Below, in pieces: positions 61,931 through 64,000 of a stretch of 64,000 nt of DNA. Made by a program: the position numbers and the translations under genes. The number at the start of each line of letters is the position of its first letter. Positions within the stretch are counted from its first letter, which is position 1. This DNA comes from Akebia trifoliata (lineage: Eukaryota > Streptophyta > Magnoliopsida > Ranunculales > Lardizabalaceae): positions 1,736,001-1,800,000 of the forward strand of contig CM030714.1 in the NCBI GenBank assembly GCA_017979445.1. Reading direction: 5' to 3'. The notes below the pieces were generated by a model. It had not been told where the DNA came from and searched no databases. It saw only the letters and a list, made by a program, of their open reading frames with translations.

Positions 61931-62639
61931 AATACATATTGACTTATAAAAGAATCAACATCAACATCAACTAAAGCACTAATATCATTCAATTATTGTT
62001 CTTTTGATAATTAATTACCAATCAAATATAAATTTAGATATATTTTTTCAAACGAAACAAATGTGAATCACACCTTCATTCAATGAACTTCATTCTTAAA
62101 ATTAGGATTGACTGAATGTATCTTCTTCTTTCATTTAAATCAATCTAAATCAAATTATGCCTTATATGATCTGTTCTCACCACATCCACACAAGTTCTCG
62201 ATCATTCTATCGAAGAAAAAAAAATACCTAACAAACAATTTCTAACAATAAGGCTGATTTTGATGTCTAGGATGACTAAAGAGTGGATCAAACATTCATA
62301 CAAATAAGTATAGAGAATACACATGGAGTATGATAACTACACAACTCTTGGAGTACAGGGTCCATACACTTCCTACCGACAAACCTCCTTACTAAATCAC
62401 GAGGAACCATCTACGATCACAACATAGCAGTCACATATGAATATATTTCAGTTTCATTTCCTCACGTGTGCGCACGTGTCTAGACATCAAAACCCTTAAA
62501 TGGGGGGACCAATGTAATGTGACAGAATAGTCCTTTGATATGCTAACTCCAAACCGAAAAACATTTCCTCGTGGGAGAATATTGTGTATGATATTTAAGA
62601 ATATTCGACTTTGAAGCTGCCAGCCCCCTTCAAATTTTA

Positions 62640-62910
62640 AAGGAACCCTTCTCGATACGAGACATGTGGTATTTTGTATTTATTTTACACCCTACATTTT
62701 AATAATATTTAGAATGACCCCTTAGAAATGCCAAGTGTTTCAAAATTTTGGAGTGGGAAGATCGCTTCGAAGATTTTTCCATACTAAATGCCTTTTCAAA
62801 ATTTTGACCTGGTCTTTACCGGACGTGTTGTGTTTTGAATTTATTTCATGCCCCTTATATTTCTGTGAAAATTTAGAATACCTCCATGAAAATGCCTCGT
62901 GTAATCTAAT
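62640..62910. repeat. Two imperfect tandem units, about 161 bp apart
   Basis: GACATGTGGTATTTTG at 62661 and GACGTGTTGTGTTTTG at 62822 begin blocks sharing ATTTATTT(T/C)A, ATTTAGAAT and a GAAATGCC(A/T)(A/C)GTG-like end. The surrounding 61931-63050 has no gene. Confidence 0.55.
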
Positions 62911-63077
62911 GCAGAAGGTTCCTTTTCCTTTAAAATATATTTGTTTCAAAGTTTTTTTTTTTTTCAAAATTAAGGAATATGGTTATTTGGGTAGTTGGAT
63001 ATCTCTCTAGATAGCGGATTGGATTTGTATTTGGACTTTGCCCATTCTATAGATCATGGTCTTGTCCAAGGACTAGT

Positions 63078-64000
63078 CTCGGGGCACGTATAACACCCAC
63101 ACATCACATACACCAGGTACGTGAGGGTGTACGTAAGAATTAATAATGCTCATATTGAATATCAAATTCATGACCTATGGGCATTAATCATTTATCAGTC
63201 CAAAGTTGCTATTGAGCCAACCCCTCGGGGTTTTAGGAAAATCGGCACCATCACTTAAATACCATGAGCATTGCATATGCATTCTCCCTGATATTCTAAA
63301 AGGAATATATTCCATTACTGATTTGATAGGAATATGATTAGACCCTTATTGATTCCATTTTTTTTTTATTGGATCTAAATATTGAGATCCAAAACCGATG
63401 CAATAATCATTGGATCTTATCAAAACCCAAATCCTCCATCACTTTGGATTGGATTTTTGGGTGTGCCCGATCCATTGAAATCCCTACCCAAATGATGGAA
63501 TATGGAATTCTTGCTTCCATTCACATTGGCTTCATTGACAACTGTAAACAAGGCACAAACAACTGTAAAAAGAAGAGTGAAAATGAAGTTTAGAATTGAC
63601 TACAAACATTTCCAAAATGAAGTAAGCGTTTTAGCTCATTTTTCTTTGACTTTGAAGTCCTGATGGTGGAGATGTAATAAAGAAGGGTCGTCATCAAGAA
63701 TCAGAGTCAGCTCTAAGTCCAATGTACTTTGATTGGTTAGATCCTAGACTAAATATACAAATAATCTAATCCTAAACAGATAGTGTGAAAAGGAAGAAAA
63801 ATAAGTTTGCTGGGAGCCTCTCGTGCAAAGAAAATCAATGCGAACATACGAAAATCAACGCGAAGAGCAGAAGTTGACCCGGGGCTCCATTATTTATTAT
63901 TGGATTTTGTTAACATGTTCTTCTAAAATTGCCTTGTTGGGAGGGATGGAGTGTGTGTGCGCGCACAATGCTCGCACATCACACACACCAAGTGAAGGTG
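63078..64000. repeat. Direct repeat at the right edge
   Basis: CACACATCACATACACCAGG (63092) and CGCACATCACACACACCAAG (63974) with a following GTGAGGGTG / GTGAAGGTG suggest a direct repeat about 880 bp apart, cut by the window edge. Could be an LTR pair; not established. Sequence between is non-coding as far as I see. Confidence 0.35.

Overview
The window is nuclear DNA from a flowering plant, most likely a eudicot. It is AT-rich, its genes are split by canonical GT/AG introns, and it carries plant-only families (MORF, ORRM, GRAS, fasciclin-like AGP, DEMETER-type glycosylase) among dense plant transposons. I cannot name the species from sequence alone.

Layout. 1-2.5 kb: the 3' part of a DEMETER/ROS1-type 5-methylcytosine DNA glycosylase on the + strand, with three in-frame stops, so a pseudogene. 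2.5-8.1 kb: duplicated non-coding blocks and possible orphan exons. 8.15-10.5 kb: a 2.34-kb solo LTR with a perfect 6-bp target duplication. 11.75-13.66 kb: MORF9 (+), a plastid RNA-editing factor. 19.1-21.0 kb: a two-MATH-domain protein (+) whose first exon I could not place. 21.85-22.93 kb: FLA21-like fasciclin protein (-). 24.2-27.2 kb: ORRM2-like organelle RRM protein (-), with a LINE and a miniature TRIM retrotransposon in its first intron. 28.9-32.4 kb: cytosolic ribosomal protein L8/uL2 (-), with nested-hairpin elements in its only intron. 35.6-43.9 kb: a six-exon eIF4B-like protein (-), with a Helitron, LINE and RTE pieces in its long introns. 49.5-50.5 kb: an atypical bHLH factor (+). 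54.9-56.7 kb: a PAT1-branch GRAS regulator (-), with evidence for an upstream leader exon. The last 4.5 kb is intergenic with repeats.

Gene content. The genes do not form a pathway. Two (MORF9 and ORRM2) belong to the organellar C-to-U editing machinery and lie about 11 kb apart. Two serve cytosolic translation (RPL8 and the eIF4B-like gene). Two are transcription regulators (bHLH, GRAS).

Mobile DNA is the most striking content. Elements recognised with visible boundaries are: four copies of one LINE family with matching target duplications, a 324-bp TRIM/SMART-like element, a 9-bp-TSD Mutator-like MITE family, an 8-bp-TSD hAT element, a Helitron with a 3' hairpin and CTAG end, RTE-clade fragments, and a family of (TA)n-flanked elements about 365-380 bp long. 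The last family is built as palindromes within a palindrome, is present four times, and is the best candidate for something poorly described.

All calls come from reading the sequence and recalling protein families; no search was run. Splice sites of the main genes were checked for GT/AG and for consistent codon phase.
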